Positions 53,359 to 61,933 of a stretch of DNA of 64,000 bases are shown piece by piece. The translations under genes and the position numbers were made by a program. Origin of the DNA: Crocinitomicaceae bacterium (lineage in GTDB: Bacteria > Bacteroidota > Bacteroidia > Flavobacteriales_D > Crocinitomicaceae); NCBI GenBank assembly GCA_029254025.1, contig JAQWYK010000039.1, positions 209,105 to 273,104 on the forward strand, written 5' to 3'. The notes beneath the pieces are model-generated. The model saw only the letters and a program-made list of their open reading frames with translations. It was not told the origin of the DNA and did not search any database. Every line of letters starts with the position of its first letter. The stretch's first letter is position 1.

Positions 53359-53736
53359 TTAAATTAAATGTTCAATTTCATGTGCATCAATTCCAGAGTG
53401 AGATGCTGTATAGATAACCTGATGATTGTGAAGTAGAATAACTTGGGGTGACTGATGTTGAACTCCGAGCTGATCAGCAATTTTATTGGATACGTCGCGG
53501 TCAGAAATCAAGTCAATAAAATACAAATTGCATCGGCAATCTTCAGCGCTGTAGTTTTGTTCAAAGCGATTTAACGCCATGGATGAAATACTGCATCGAG
53601 TTGAGTGTTTAAAGAAGAGTGCTGGTTTTTCACTGCTACTTTCCAGCGCTTCAGTAAGCTTCTCCAAGTTATCTATTCTGATCCAGTTAATTTTTGTTGA
53701 GCTGGAATCTGATTTTCCGAATGAAAAGAACCCCAT
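53359..53736 (-). CDS. ytxJ: Bacillithiol-linked thiol protein YtxJ
   Basis: A 125-residue thioredoxin-fold protein of the YtxJ family, a monothiol bacilliredoxin-like group linked to bacillithiol. The reactive Cys48 sits in KHSTRCSISSMA, where the second Cys of a thioredoxin site is Ser. The C-terminal part (QHQSPQVILLHNHQVIYTASHSGI) is typical. Presence implies the host makes bacillithiol, as many Bacteroidota do. It lies between pheS (1 base) and the cyclotransferase gene (10 bases), so all three are likely co-transcribed. Confidence 0.88.
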   Translation of the reverse strand: MGFFSFGKSDSSSTKINWIRIDNLEKLTEALESSSEKPALFFKHSTRCSISSMALNRFEQNYSAEDCRCNLYFIDLISDRDVSNKIADQLGVQHQSPQVILLHNHQVIYTASHSGIDAHEIEHLI

Positions 53737-53737
53737 A

Positions 53738-54766
53738 TTAGTGTGCAGATTTAAATTGTTTTAGGAAACGAAGATCATTTTCGGAGTACAAACGTAAATC
53801 ATTCACCCGATATTTCAATTGAGCAATACGTTCTATTCCCATTCCGAAGGCAAACCCTGTAAATTCTTCGCTATCTATTCCGCAGGCCTCTAAAACATTT
53901 GGATCTACCATTCCACACCCTAAAATTTCGAGCCATCCAGTATATTTACAAACGTTACAACCTTTTCCACTACAAATTGTACAGCTTACATCCACTTCCG
54001 CGCTAGGCTCTGTAAATGGAAAGTATGATGGCCGCAATCTAATTTGGGCTTTTTCGCCGAAAAGCTCTTTCGCAAAATAGAGCAAGGTTTGTTTTAAGTC
54101 TGCAAATGAGACGTCTTTGTCGATATATAACCCTTCAACTTGATGAAAAAAGCAGTGGGCCCGTGCAGAAATCGCTTCATTTCTGTAAACTCGCCCCGGA
54201 GAGATTGTACGAATAGGTGGAGTTGAATTTTCCATAACACGCACTTGAACTGATGAAGTGTGCGTTCGTAACGCCATTTCTTGTCTTCCTTGCTCAACGA
54301 AGAAGGTGTCTTGCATGTCACGTGCAGGATGCTCGGGAGGAAAGTTAAGCGCTGAAAAATTGTGCCAATCATCTTCGATTTCTGGTCCTTCGGAAACGGT
54401 ATATCCGATGCGTTCAAAAATGGAAATAATTTCACTGCGTACAAGTGAAATGGGATGGTTTGCTCCAATTTCAACGGGTTCTCCAGGACGAGAAAAATCA
54501 AGTGATTCTTTTTTCTCATAGGCCATTTCCAAAGCTTCTTTTTTCGCAGAATACAACTCCTCTGTTTGCTGCTTCAAGCTGTTGATTATGTTACCAGCGG
54601 TTTTTTTTAGTTCGTTGGGCACGTTTTTTAGCTCGCTAAAAAGTTCTTTTAGAGCTCCTTTCGAACCAATAAACTTAATGCGAAAAGATTCTAGTTGCTC
54701 CTTATTACTTATTTCGAATTTTTCAATCTCAGATTGTAAGTTTTCTACTTTCTGTTTGATATCCAT
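53738..54766 (-). CDS. pheS: Phenylalanyl-tRNA synthetase alpha chain
   Basis: A 342-residue catalytic alpha subunit. The N-terminal coiled coil (1-85) is followed by the class II core with motif 2 (SPGRVYRNEAISARAHCFFHQVEGL) and motif 3 (GFAFGMGIERIAQLKY). An extra Cys cluster, CTICSGKGCNVC (Cys262, 265, 270, 273), likely binds Zn and is, as I recall, usual in Bacteroidota PheS. The beta-chain gene pheT is not adjacent, so it is encoded elsewhere. Start ATG 54766 fits. Confidence 0.96.
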   Translation of the reverse strand: MDIKQKVENLQSEIEKFEISNKEQLESFRIKFIGSKGALKELFSELKNVPNELKKTAGNIINSLKQQTEELYSAKKEALEMAYEKKESLDFSRPGEPVEIGANHPISLVRSEIISIFERIGYTVSEGPEIEDDWHNFSALNFPPEHPARDMQDTFFVEQGRQEMALRTHTSSVQVRVMENSTPPIRTISPGRVYRNEAISARAHCFFHQVEGLYIDKDVSFADLKQTLLYFAKELFGEKAQIRLRPSYFPFTEPSAEVDVSCTICSGKGCNVCKYTGWLEILGCGMVDPNVLEACGIDSEEFTGFAFGMGIERIAQLKYRVNDLRLYSENDLRFLKQFKSAH

Positions 54767-54807
54767 AGTGCACTTATTTGACGAAAAAAAACGTGGTTTT
54801 TCGCCTA

Positions 54808-54823
54808 CAAAAGTACAAAATTA
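54808..54823 (-). promoter_or_regulatory. Two overlapping -7-type boxes upstream of pheS
   Basis: On the minus strand TAATTTTG (54823-54816) is directly followed by TACTTTTG (54815-54808), 41 bases before the pheS ATG. Either fits TAnnTTTG. Confidence 0.5.
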
Positions 54824-55347
54824 GTCCTTATTAATGAATCGTCTCTCGATTCCTGGATGCAATTTCTTTTTTAGTAAAAAATAAAATGATTCTTGGTTAT
54901 GAAGGTGATATCGGTCTTGTAGACTAAAAAAGTGAACTTGTTAGAATTTAATATCTGAAATTTGCTTCTGTACATACTATTGCGCTTAATGAAGACATTA
55001 ATAAACACTTAGGAAGCAGCCATTTTTTTACTTTCTTTCGCTGGGTACAAACCAAAATCCTTATCGGTTCTTAAAATTCACGTTAGAAATAATCATAATA
55101 TCTTATAAGAAGAAGCTGAAGTATTCATTGTGTTGAAGTCGGATGTATGACCTGAATACTATTACAAGTTTGATCAAAAATGAATTTAGGTGAGCTATCT
55201 TTTACCTCCACAAGTTTTTTTAGTCAGTTTTCTTCTAAGTATGAAAAAGCGGTCGATTTTTCGGTATGTGAGAGCTCCAAAGAAGTAAAAACAGGTGGTT
55301 TTATGACACAACCAAGGTTGGATAGAACTTTGTCAAACACAATAAAC
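54824..55347. other. Long non-coding stretch, content unknown
   Basis: No intact gene is present. One + strand frame has short protein-like pieces (a piece starting ATG 54887 and, after two stops, a 38-codon piece near 54958-55073 containing EDINKHLGSSHFF), which might be the remains of a gene, but I cannot match them to a family. No tRNA-like cloverleaf or strong hairpin is visible. Confidence 0.4.
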
Positions 55348-55378
55348 TTGTATTAATAAGCAACTTTTGTTAAGTTTG
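55348..55378 (+). promoter_or_regulatory. Bacteroidota-type promoter
   Basis: TTG at 55348-55350, a 20-base spacer and TAAGTTTG at 55371-55378 match the Bacteroidota promoter. The ATG of the lipoprotein gene at 55423 is 45 bases further on. Confidence 0.6.
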
Positions 55379-55422
55379 TACGTTCGATAATATCGGTAGA
55401 TATTAAAATAGAACTTGAGATT

Positions 55423-55803
55423 ATGAAAAGACACATCATTATAACAGCGAGTGTAACACTCTTTTTGGCAAGTATCGTAGTGTTCAGTTCTTGTAGAAAG
55501 AAAGGTGATACGATTGCGCGAATTACAGTTCGAGATACATCAAGCATGCTAGTGTCGAACGCACGCGTTATTCTGTATGGAACTTCAACTACCGATCCGA
55601 TTCAACCGGTTGTCCGCAGAGATACTGCATATACGAACTCAACTGGAGTAGCTATATTCAACTATAATGACATCTACCAATTGGGTCAGGCTGGCTTTGC
55701 TGTATTAGACATTGTTGTTACAAAGGATAATTTAAGTGGTTCTAGCATCATTAAAGTAGAAGAAGAAAAAGAGAATACTCAAACTGTATTTATTCAACCG
55801 TAA
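55423..55803 (+). CDS. Small lipoprotein with Ig-like/carboxypeptidase-regulatory-like fold
   Basis: A 126-residue lipoprotein (VVFSSC, Cys24). The mature 100-residue domain reads as a transthyretin-like or carboxypeptidase-regulatory-like beta sandwich: DTIARITVRDTSSMLVSNARVILYG, then DTAYTNSTGVAIFNYN (the T-x-x-x-G-x-A pattern of such domains) and DIVVTKDNL. Its role at the envelope is unknown. It has its own promoter-like site and terminator, so it is a single-gene unit standing among non-coding DNA. Confidence 0.75.
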   Translation: MKRHIIITASVTLFLASIVVFSSCRKKGDTIARITVRDTSSMLVSNARVILYGTSTTDPIQPVVRRDTAYTNSTGVAIFNYNDIYQLGQAGFAVLDIVVTKDNLSGSSIIKVEEEKENTQTVFIQP

Positions 55804-55820
55804 CTATAAGAGTTATTCTG

Positions 55821-55848
55821 AAAAAAGGGATGATATCATCCCTTTTTT
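55821..55848. terminator. Bidirectional terminator (perfect palindrome)
   Basis: A6GGGATGAT followed by its exact complement gives a perfect 28-base palindrome with T6 on one side and A6 on the other. It ends the 55423 gene and could also stop transcription from the right. Confidence 0.9.
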
Positions 55849-55859
55849 TATTGATAATT

Positions 55860-56150
55860 TTATGATGGTGAACTCAATAACGGCACTTTGATGTGGTGTG
55901 TAATTTGTTTCGAGACGCTTTTAGAAAATAACCGAGTAAAAATATTTTTCTTTCTTGACTGAACCGCTAGCACATCGATGTGGTTCTTCTCTAAATATTT
56001 CAGTAAGGAAGTTTAAATTTCTGATCCACGCTATACTTGGAAATCAAAAGGAATATTTAGTATTAATGTTTTTGATTTACAATAACTGGATACCCTATTT
56101 ATGAATGACAAATCCTCTTCTGAACTATTAATAGGTACTCATGATAGAAA
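55860..56150 (-). pseudogene. Decayed universal stress protein (UspA-type) gene
   Basis: On the minus strand one frame gives 50 uninterrupted codons before a stop at 55860-55862. They contain KYLEKNHIDVLAVQSRKK and FSKSVSKQITHHIKVPLL, the C-terminal signature of UspA-family proteins (G-SVS...H..PVL pattern). The same frame extends upstream for another 35 codons in which SSEEDLSFINRV and NIPFDFQV are still protein-like, but is broken by TAA (56013-56015), TAG (56031-56033) and TGA (56139-56141). No start or N-terminal ATP-binding part is recognisable. Frame conservation despite the stops shows recent decay by point mutation. Confidence 0.72.
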
Positions 56151-56203
56151 AATACGTTGGGATAGAACTTTTTCTTCCTCTTCTTGTTTAGAAAAGTTAA
56201 TTA

Positions 56204-56211
56204 CTTTTGTG
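56204..56211 (+). promoter_or_regulatory. Possible -7 element of the ferredoxin reductase gene
   Basis: TACTTTTG, matching TAnnTTTG, lies 22 bases before the ATG at 56234. A TTG occurs 15 bases upstream, closer than usual. Confidence 0.45.
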
Positions 56212-56233
56212 CACAATTAAAGATCAAACGAAA

Positions 56234-57244
56234 ATGATTAAAACCGATATCATCATTATTGGAGCTGGACCTGTTGGACTTTTCGCAGTTTTTGAAGCAG
56301 GATTGTTGCAGCTTAAATGTCACCTCATTGATTCATTACCTCAACCTGGGGGACAGTGCTCCGAGATTTATCCGAAAAAACCAATTTATGATATTCCGGG
56401 TTACCCATCGATTTTGGCTGGAGAACTTGTAGATAATTTGATGGATCAAACAGCGCCGTTTAAACCCGGATTTACCTTAGGGGAGTCGGCTCTTTCAATT
56501 GACAAGAATCAAGCAGGAAACTTTATTGTTACAACGAATAAACGAACCCAACACGAAGCTCCGATAGTAATGATTGCAGGAGGTTTAGGGGTCTTTGAAC
56601 CGCGAAAACCACCTATTGAAAACATTGATAACTACGAGGATAAAGGCATCGAGTATATCATTAAGGATCCTGAATTTTACCGTGGTAAGCGATGTGTAAT
56701 TGCGGGCGGTGGTGATTCCGCCTTGGATTGGTCAATTTTTTTGACGGAAAAAAATATTGCTTCAGAAGTCGTTCTTGTGCACAGGAGAAGTTCATTTAGA
56801 GGTCACCTTGATTCTGTTCAGCGTGTTATGGATTTAGCTGAGCAAGGAAAAATCAAGTTGATTACAGAAGCAGAAGTGATTGGTGTTCACGGTGATGGAA
56901 AAGTAGAAGGGGTAGTCATAAAGCACGATAGAGAGGGTGAATTCACTCGTGCTACGGATCATTTTATTCCTCTGTTTGGCTTAAAACCATCCTTAGGTCC
57001 AATTGCGGATTGGGGATTAGAAATTGAGAAGAACGCTATTAAGGTAGATACACTAGATTATTCAACAAATGTTCCAGGAATATATGCCATCGGGGATGTG
57101 AATACTTATGAAGGTAAGTTAAAACTGATTTTATGTGGATTCCATGAAGGTACGATTGCTTTGCAATCTGCATTCGCACGCATTCATCCAGATAAGAAAA
57201 ATGTTTTGAAGTATACTACTGTAAATGGTGTTCAAGGATTCTAA
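56234..57244 (+). CDS. Ferredoxin/flavodoxin-NADP+ reductase, thioredoxin-reductase-like type
   Basis: A 336-residue FAD- and NADPH-binding enzyme. The FAD site is IIIGAGPVG (7-15) with the family segment DSLPQPGGQCSEIYPKKPIYDIPGYP. The NADPH site is CVIAGGGDSALDW near residue 157. There is no CxxC active site, which distinguishes it from thioredoxin reductase and places it in the TrxR-like ferredoxin-NADP reductase family (Bacillus YumC type). C-terminal GIYAIGDVNTYEGKLKLI is the second FAD contact. The start is ATG 56234; an in-frame TTG at 56210 overlaps a promoter-like box. It would supply reduced ferredoxin or flavodoxin. Confidence 0.93.
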   Translation: MIKTDIIIIGAGPVGLFAVFEAGLLQLKCHLIDSLPQPGGQCSEIYPKKPIYDIPGYPSILAGELVDNLMDQTAPFKPGFTLGESALSIDKNQAGNFIVTTNKRTQHEAPIVMIAGGLGVFEPRKPPIENIDNYEDKGIEYIIKDPEFYRGKRCVIAGGGDSALDWSIFLTEKNIASEVVLVHRRSSFRGHLDSVQRVMDLAEQGKIKLITEAEVIGVHGDGKVEGVVIKHDREGEFTRATDHFIPLFGLKPSLGPIADWGLEIEKNAIKVDTLDYSTNVPGIYAIGDVNTYEGKLKLILCGFHEGTIALQSAFARIHPDKKNVLKYTTVNGVQGF

Positions 57245-57251
57245 CTACAGA

Positions 57252-57809
57252 TTATTTTTTCTTCTTTAACCGTGAATTCAATTCGACGTCTCGTTCGTTA
57301 ATGAGAACAAAACGAAGGGAAACAAATAAGTTGTTAACTGCCACAAAATTGTCATGTGGCATGAGTAAAGCATAACCTACTTGCCCATGAAATCCGAATA
57401 GTTTATAGCCAAGAGCTGGACTTATTCCGAAGCGGTGATGGGTGAAGTCTGTCCTGTATACTAAACTTCCTCCATAAGTAAACTTAGTGCGCCCCCCTTT
57501 ATAATAATAACCAGTACTGAAGCCAAGAACGTTTTCAAAAAGGTTGTAGTCTAATCCGGCATGAATGGCATGTGTTGTTGGTTTTTTTAAACGTATTTTT
57601 CGCCATTGCATCTCTCCGCCTATTTCGGCAAGTGTATATTTCCCTTGCTGAATACCAAAATACGGACCGCTTTGCCTCAATCCTACTTCAAGTAAAGGGT
57701 CTTTTTTCTTCGTATCCTCTTTGTAGAAAAGCGCTGATGATTTTTCGTCTTGGGCAAATAAAGGCATGAATAGTAGCAGGGCAAATGCAAAAAGGAAAGA
57801 TTTAATCAT
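57252..57809 (-). CDS. Outer-membrane-like exported protein of unknown function
   Basis: A 185-residue protein with a signal peptide (about 1-19, ending LFAQ). The mature part has short amphipathic strands (PYFGIQQGKYTLAEIGGEMQWRKIRL, AIHAGLDYNLFENVLGFSTGYYYKG, HRFGISPALGYKLFGFHGQVGYALL) typical of a small eight-stranded barrel, followed by a basic Lys tail. No named family is recognised. It lies 13 bases downstream of the CvpA-like gene in the same transcript. Confidence 0.72.
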   Translation of the reverse strand: MIKSFLFAFALLLFMPLFAQDEKSSALFYKEDTKKKDPLLEVGLRQSGPYFGIQQGKYTLAEIGGEMQWRKIRLKKPTTHAIHAGLDYNLFENVLGFSTGYYYKGGRTKFTYGGSLVYRTDFTHHRFGISPALGYKLFGFHGQVGYALLMPHDNFVAVNNLFVSLRFVLINERDVELNSRLKKKK

Positions 57810-57822
57810 TCAACGGAGTATT

Positions 57823-58449
57823 TTAGGGCTGTAATTTTTTTAGTGCTTGAAGATCCTCAACAGTTATTCCGAGACTATCAGCAGTTTGTTTTAAACCCAA
57901 AAGGTCATCAAGTGTTACTTCATCAGTTGGCTGCAGTTCGGCATTGACGTTGTTTTTAAGCCATATTGTACTTTCCTCAATTGCAGGAATCGTTGCTGAG
58001 GCAATTACTTTGACTGGCGTATAAAGAAGCGATTCACTTTTTATATCTTCCGGGATAAACTCTCCGCGTTCGTCATAGGTCTCTAGCAATATAATTCCGA
58101 TACTAAGAGTATACAACATTTTTAAGAGGGCGAAAACTATTCCTAGAATTTTATTTACTGGACTGAGATTGACTACTTGAATCATTTTTTCGAGCATTTT
58201 CCCCGCAAAATAAACCATTGCTCCCACAGCAAGAAAGGTAAGCGAAAATGCGACAACCGGTATGTATTTGCCTTCCACATGAAAAGAATCGCGAATAAAT
58301 TGTGCTGTCCAATCGGAAAAATGAATGCCAGCATAAATACCAACAAGAAGGGCCAAAAGGGTGAATAACTCAATTATGAATCCCTTTTTAAATCCTTGCC
58401 AAGCAGCATAACCTAGGGGTACGATGATGATAATGTCAATAAAATTCAT
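57823..58449 (-). CDS. CvpA-family membrane protein
   Basis: A 208-residue protein with four membrane helices in the first 125 residues (NFIDIIIIVPLGYAAWQGFKKGFIIELF ... LIGIYAGIHFSDWTA ... VVAFSLTFLAVGAMVYFAGKMLEKM ... LGIVFALLKMLYTLSIGIILLET) and a soluble C-terminal tail. This matches the CvpA family, linked in other bacteria to colicin V production and envelope homeostasis. The tail ending in short helices (LKQTADSLGITVEDLQALKKLQP) is typical in Bacteroidota. It is followed by the barrel-like protein gene. The real function is unsettled in the family. Confidence 0.87.
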   Translation of the reverse strand: MNFIDIIIIVPLGYAAWQGFKKGFIIELFTLLALLVGIYAGIHFSDWTAQFIRDSFHVEGKYIPVVAFSLTFLAVGAMVYFAGKMLEKMIQVVNLSPVNKILGIVFALLKMLYTLSIGIILLETYDERGEFIPEDIKSESLLYTPVKVIASATIPAIEESTIWLKNNVNAELQPTDEVTLDDLLGLKQTADSLGITVEDLQALKKLQP

Positions 58450-58763
58450 TGAGCTAAGTTACGCGTTCATAGTTCTCGAACTCCCTTGATACGCGTGTTT
58501 TATGAACATTTCATTCTGAATTGAAGATAAGTATCATTTTTTTTGATTCACCCCCCCGCAAAGTGAATAAAAATCCAGTGATTACCAATTCTCCTTGTCG
58601 AAAGTTTCAAAGTTTCGGATTACGATTTGGTGTAGCGATGCGTCTTTAGGAATTTTAAACTTTCCTATCGTGTTTAAACAAAATGGGCTCTTTTAAATCC
58701 AATTGGATTCTTCCGTCCTATTTGTTTTTGGAATAATATTAACTTAGCCTGAAACAAATTTAT
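58450..58763. other. Intergenic stretch between divergent genes
   Basis: No gene is visible. It contains a run of seven C (near 58552), a repeated ACGCG/CGCGT about 30 bases apart near 58460-58500, and a 14-base perfect palindrome AATCCAATTGGATT at 58696-58709 that could bind a dimeric regulator of the nitroreductase gene. These are isolated signals without proven role. Confidence 0.4.
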
Positions 58764-59537
58764 ATGGCAAAAAGTATTCTCTCAGAGACACCAACCTTCG
58801 CGTATACAGAGGACTCAACCTATTACAACCCAGAAGCTTTTTCTGAATTGGTTGCCAACCGAAGAAGCTGTCGTATCTACACGGATGAAAAAATTCCTGA
58901 AGATGTAATGAATAAGTGCTTAGATTTAGCGCTATTAGCCCCAAACTCTTCAAACATGCAGCCGTGGGAATTTTACTGGGTGCGTTCGGAAGACAAACGA
59001 AAATTACTTACTTCGTATTGCTTGGATCAAAATACAGTAAAGACAGCAGCTGAAATGATTGTGGTTGTGGCCCGAAGGGATACATGGAAAAGAAATTGTA
59101 AATTGATGTTAGAAGCATTCAAACAACAGGAAGAAAAAGTGCCTGATTCCGCGCTAATGTATTATCAGAAGATTGCGCCTCTAGCCTATCGACAGGGTTT
59201 TTTGGGTTGGTTTGGTATGGTGAAACGAATAGCATTGAATGTAATTGCTCTCAGAAAACCGATGGTGCGCCAGCCTAAATCTATTTCCGATATGCGCGTT
59301 TGGGCAAATAAGTCTACCGCCTTGGCATGTGAAAATCTCATGTTGGCTTTTCGAGCCTATGGTTATGATACTTGTCCAATCGAAGGGCTTGATCAACGCA
59401 GAGTGCGTCGGATGTTAAATCTACCTTATGGCAAAGCAGAAGTCTGTATGGCAATAAGTGTCGGTAAGCGAGGGGATAGCGGCATCTATGGTCCGAGGAT
59501 AAGATTTAATCGAGAGTTGTTTATAAAGGAGCTATAA
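58764..59537 (+). CDS. Nitroreductase-family flavoprotein
   Basis: A 257-residue FMN-dependent oxidoreductase. The FMN-phosphate region is NRRSCRIYTDEKI (30-42) and the second contact is LLAPNSSNMQPWEFYWV (near 54-70). A Cys-containing C-terminal CPIEGLDQRRVRRMLNLP is typical of the family. The middle (QEEKVPDSALMYYQKIAPLAY) is longer than in small nitroreductases and probably forms a lid. Substrates in relatives include nitro compounds, quinones and flavins. It stands alone, convergent with the glycosyltransferase gene. Confidence 0.9.
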   Translation: MAKSILSETPTFAYTEDSTYYNPEAFSELVANRRSCRIYTDEKIPEDVMNKCLDLALLAPNSSNMQPWEFYWVRSEDKRKLLTSYCLDQNTVKTAAEMIVVVARRDTWKRNCKLMLEAFKQQEEKVPDSALMYYQKIAPLAYRQGFLGWFGMVKRIALNVIALRKPMVRQPKSISDMRVWANKSTALACENLMLAFRAYGYDTCPIEGLDQRRVRRMLNLPYGKAEVCMAISVGKRGDSGIYGPRIRFNRELFIKEL

Positions 59538-59542
59538 GAACC

Positions 59543-61081
59543 TCAACCACTTTTTCGACTTAAAGATGGTTGATTCATTTTTTGCATTATGTAGCGCAAT
59601 AAACTTGTTTTTAATCCTGCGGCAATAACAAACGCCATCGGTAAGAAGGGCAGTAGATACCGTTCTTCCGTCCCGCGTTGAAAATAGCTTAAGTAAAAAA
59701 TAGCGAGTATTATTGGCAAAGAGACTAGAGCGATTTCCGGTAATTTTTTCCATACTACTAGCGTAAGAAAACAAAGTAGAAAGCTTCCTGCGCAGAGTAA
59801 AAAGGAAAGTGCACGCAGCGATTCCATCCACCATCGACCACGATATTTTTTTTGAAAGATGTACAGGGATAAGTTAGAATGTCCGAGAAGTTGAACTAAT
59901 GCATTTGCAGGTGTTTTCACGTGATAAATAAATGGTTCCTTTCCTCTGAAATCGCTTGCTAAAGCATCGAATAGCTCAGCCGTTTTCGTTTCTTTGTCAT
60001 TAATCCATTTTGGTATGAGTTCGTCTCGGTCAAGAAACTCTTTTTGCAGGGAAGTAACATACTGATAGGAGGAAAAAGCAGCCGTTAGTTGATCTGTTGA
60101 GAGTCTTTCACGAACGAAAATAGGTAGTTTTGATACGTGTGAAACAACGAACGCCTTAGAAGTATCTCCTTGAAGTGATTGTTGCCAAAATGGAATGAGC
60201 GCTTCATGAAAATGGTCGCCCCTATGTTCAAATCCTTTATAAAAATTCCAAACTGAAGCATGTACAGGTCGAAAGACTCCCGGGATTTCTTTTTGGTAGA
60301 TGGGATGCAACCCTGTAAATTTATCTAATACAATGTAGTTTCTTATTTGCCATGCGCCCATGAACATCCAGCTAATTAAGAGCGAAAAGAAGAGTGCCTT
60401 AAAAAGCTGCTTCTTTTGTTGATGAAAGTCCATGTAAATATATCCAACAAGGGGTATAGCAAATAATAGCAGAAAAGGGCGAATGGCTATAATTATGCAC
60501 AATAGAAAAGCGCTTATGAGGTACCACTTAACCGATGACAACCGATGAGCGTAAAGCAAGAGGGAAAAAAAGATAATGGATAAACTAGGCGTTACACCTT
60601 CTGTTAGCGTATAATATATAAACCCGTGTGAGAAGGGAAGCAGCGCGTATATAACAACTACGACATATGCAAGAAGGGTGTGTTTGATAAGATGAGTAGC
60701 TATTCCAAATAATAAATAAATGCTTATGCCATAAAGCAAGAGTTGAATCCACTTTAAACCACTTAATGCATTTTCAGGACCAAGAACTGTGAGCATTATC
60801 CCATATAAAGCGCCATATCCAGGCGATCGAGTGACCGATTGGTACTTTTGCACTTCGCTGCCATAAATTCTACCAGTATTGTAATAGTTGCGCGCAGGAC
60901 TCAAATAACTAATGTCATCGGCTGTTTTGATGGTCTTTTGCTCCCTTAGGGGAACACCGTCATCGCGAAGTGCATTGAGGTTTACTTCTTGGATAAAATA
61001 GGCGAATAACAGTGCCGTAACCGCAATGAAAATCCGAATAAATCGAGTAGTGAAGAAGGAGAGAAAATGGCGTGGACGCAT
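59543..61081 (-). CDS. Polytopic GT-C family glycosyltransferase (ArnT/PMT-like)
   Basis: A 512-residue membrane protein with about eleven helices and a periplasmic C-terminal region. The acidic loop ADDISYLSPARNYY near residue 54 after the first helix resembles the catalytic Asp loop of GT-C enzymes such as ArnT and dolichyl-phosphate mannosyltransferases. It probably moves a sugar from a lipid carrier to a cell-envelope acceptor. It starts within the stop of yebC (TAATG overlap of one base). The sugar and acceptor are unknown. Confidence 0.82.
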   Translation of the reverse strand: MRPRHFLSFFTTRFIRIFIAVTALLFAYFIQEVNLNALRDDGVPLREQKTIKTADDISYLSPARNYYNTGRIYGSEVQKYQSVTRSPGYGALYGIMLTVLGPENALSGLKWIQLLLYGISIYLLFGIATHLIKHTLLAYVVVVIYALLPFSHGFIYYTLTEGVTPSLSIIFFSLLLYAHRLSSVKWYLISAFLLCIIIAIRPFLLLFAIPLVGYIYMDFHQQKKQLFKALFFSLLISWMFMGAWQIRNYIVLDKFTGLHPIYQKEIPGVFRPVHASVWNFYKGFEHRGDHFHEALIPFWQQSLQGDTSKAFVVSHVSKLPIFVRERLSTDQLTAAFSSYQYVTSLQKEFLDRDELIPKWINDKETKTAELFDALASDFRGKEPFIYHVKTPANALVQLLGHSNLSLYIFQKKYRGRWWMESLRALSFLLCAGSFLLCFLTLVVWKKLPEIALVSLPIILAIFYLSYFQRGTEERYLLPFLPMAFVIAAGLKTSLLRYIMQKMNQPSLSRKSG

Positions 61082-61794
61082 TAAGCGATATTCGTAAATA
61101 CTTGTTGAATATCGTCGTCGTCTTCAATTTTATCTAGCATTTTTTCGATATCGGCTAATTGCTCTTCTGTGAACTCTACGGGTGATGTTGGGATGCGTTC
61201 AAGACTTGATTTAGCTACTTCAATATTACGTTCTTCCAAAGCCGCTTGAAGTGTTCCAAAACTTGTATAGTCTCCATAAATAAAAATACTTCCCTCTTCA
61301 TCTTTTTCTATACTTTCTATTCCCGCATCGATGAGGTCAAACTCTAGTTCTTCCATGTCAATACCTGCCGTGACATCAATTTGAAAAACTGCTTTTCTAT
61401 CGAACATGAACTCCAAAGAACCATTTGGAACAACGGCGCCTCCAGCCTTGTTGAAATATGATTTAACATTAGCGACAGTTCGCGTTGGGTGGTCAGTAGC
61501 ACACTCAATAAATACCAACACCCCATGAGGACCTTTACCCTCGTAAAAGATCTCTTGGTAATTTTCTAAATCTTTAGCGGTGGCTCGTTTTATCGCATTT
61601 TCAATATTGTCTTTCGGCATATTTTGCGATTTCGCATTCTGAATTGCTGTGCGCAATGTCGCATTCATAGCAGGATCTTGACCTCCTTCTTTTGCTGCCA
61701 TCGTAATTGCTTTCGCGAGTTTCGGAAACAATTTCGACATCTTGTCCCAACGTTTCTCCTTTGCAGCTCTTCGGTATTCAAATGCTCTCCCCAT
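61081..61794 (-). CDS. yebC: YebC/PmpR-family transcriptional regulator
   Basis: A 237-residue DNA-binding regulator of the YebC family. The N-terminus [30 protein letters not shown] and the middle [22 protein letters not shown] with [24 protein letters not shown] core are typical; the C-terminus ends in an acidic tail. Recent work on relatives assigns some of them to translation of proline-rich stretches as well as transcription. The start is ATG 61794; a start two codons earlier is less likely. Its stop overlaps the start of the glycosyltransferase gene by one base. Confidence 0.94.
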   Translation of the reverse strand: MGRAFEYRRAAKEKRWDKMSKLFPKLAKAITMAAKEGGQDPAMNATLRTAIQNAKSQNMPKDNIENAIKRATAKDLENYQEIFYEGKGPHGVLVFIECATDHPTRTVANVKSYFNKAGGAVVPNGSLEFMFDRKAVFQIDVTAGIDMEELEFDLIDAGIESIEKDEEGSIFIYGDYTSFGTLQAALEERNIEVAKSSLERIPTSPVEFTEEQLADIEKMLDKIEDDDDIQQVFTNIA

Positions 61795-61933
61795 AGTCAC
61801 TTACTTTGAGTGTCAAATTTATAAATTTCGATTGAATTCTGTTGAGAATTCTATAAATGGTTTTTTGTCTAGTAGCAGTTCAGAGGGATGTGATGAGATT
61901 GAGATGAACCAACCCCTGATACGTTGGATATGG

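Noticed and set aside
58696..58709. 14-base palindrome AATCCAATTGGATT upstream of the nitroreductase gene
   Set aside because: Single short palindrome in AT-rich DNA; listed within the intergenic entry but not called as an operator.
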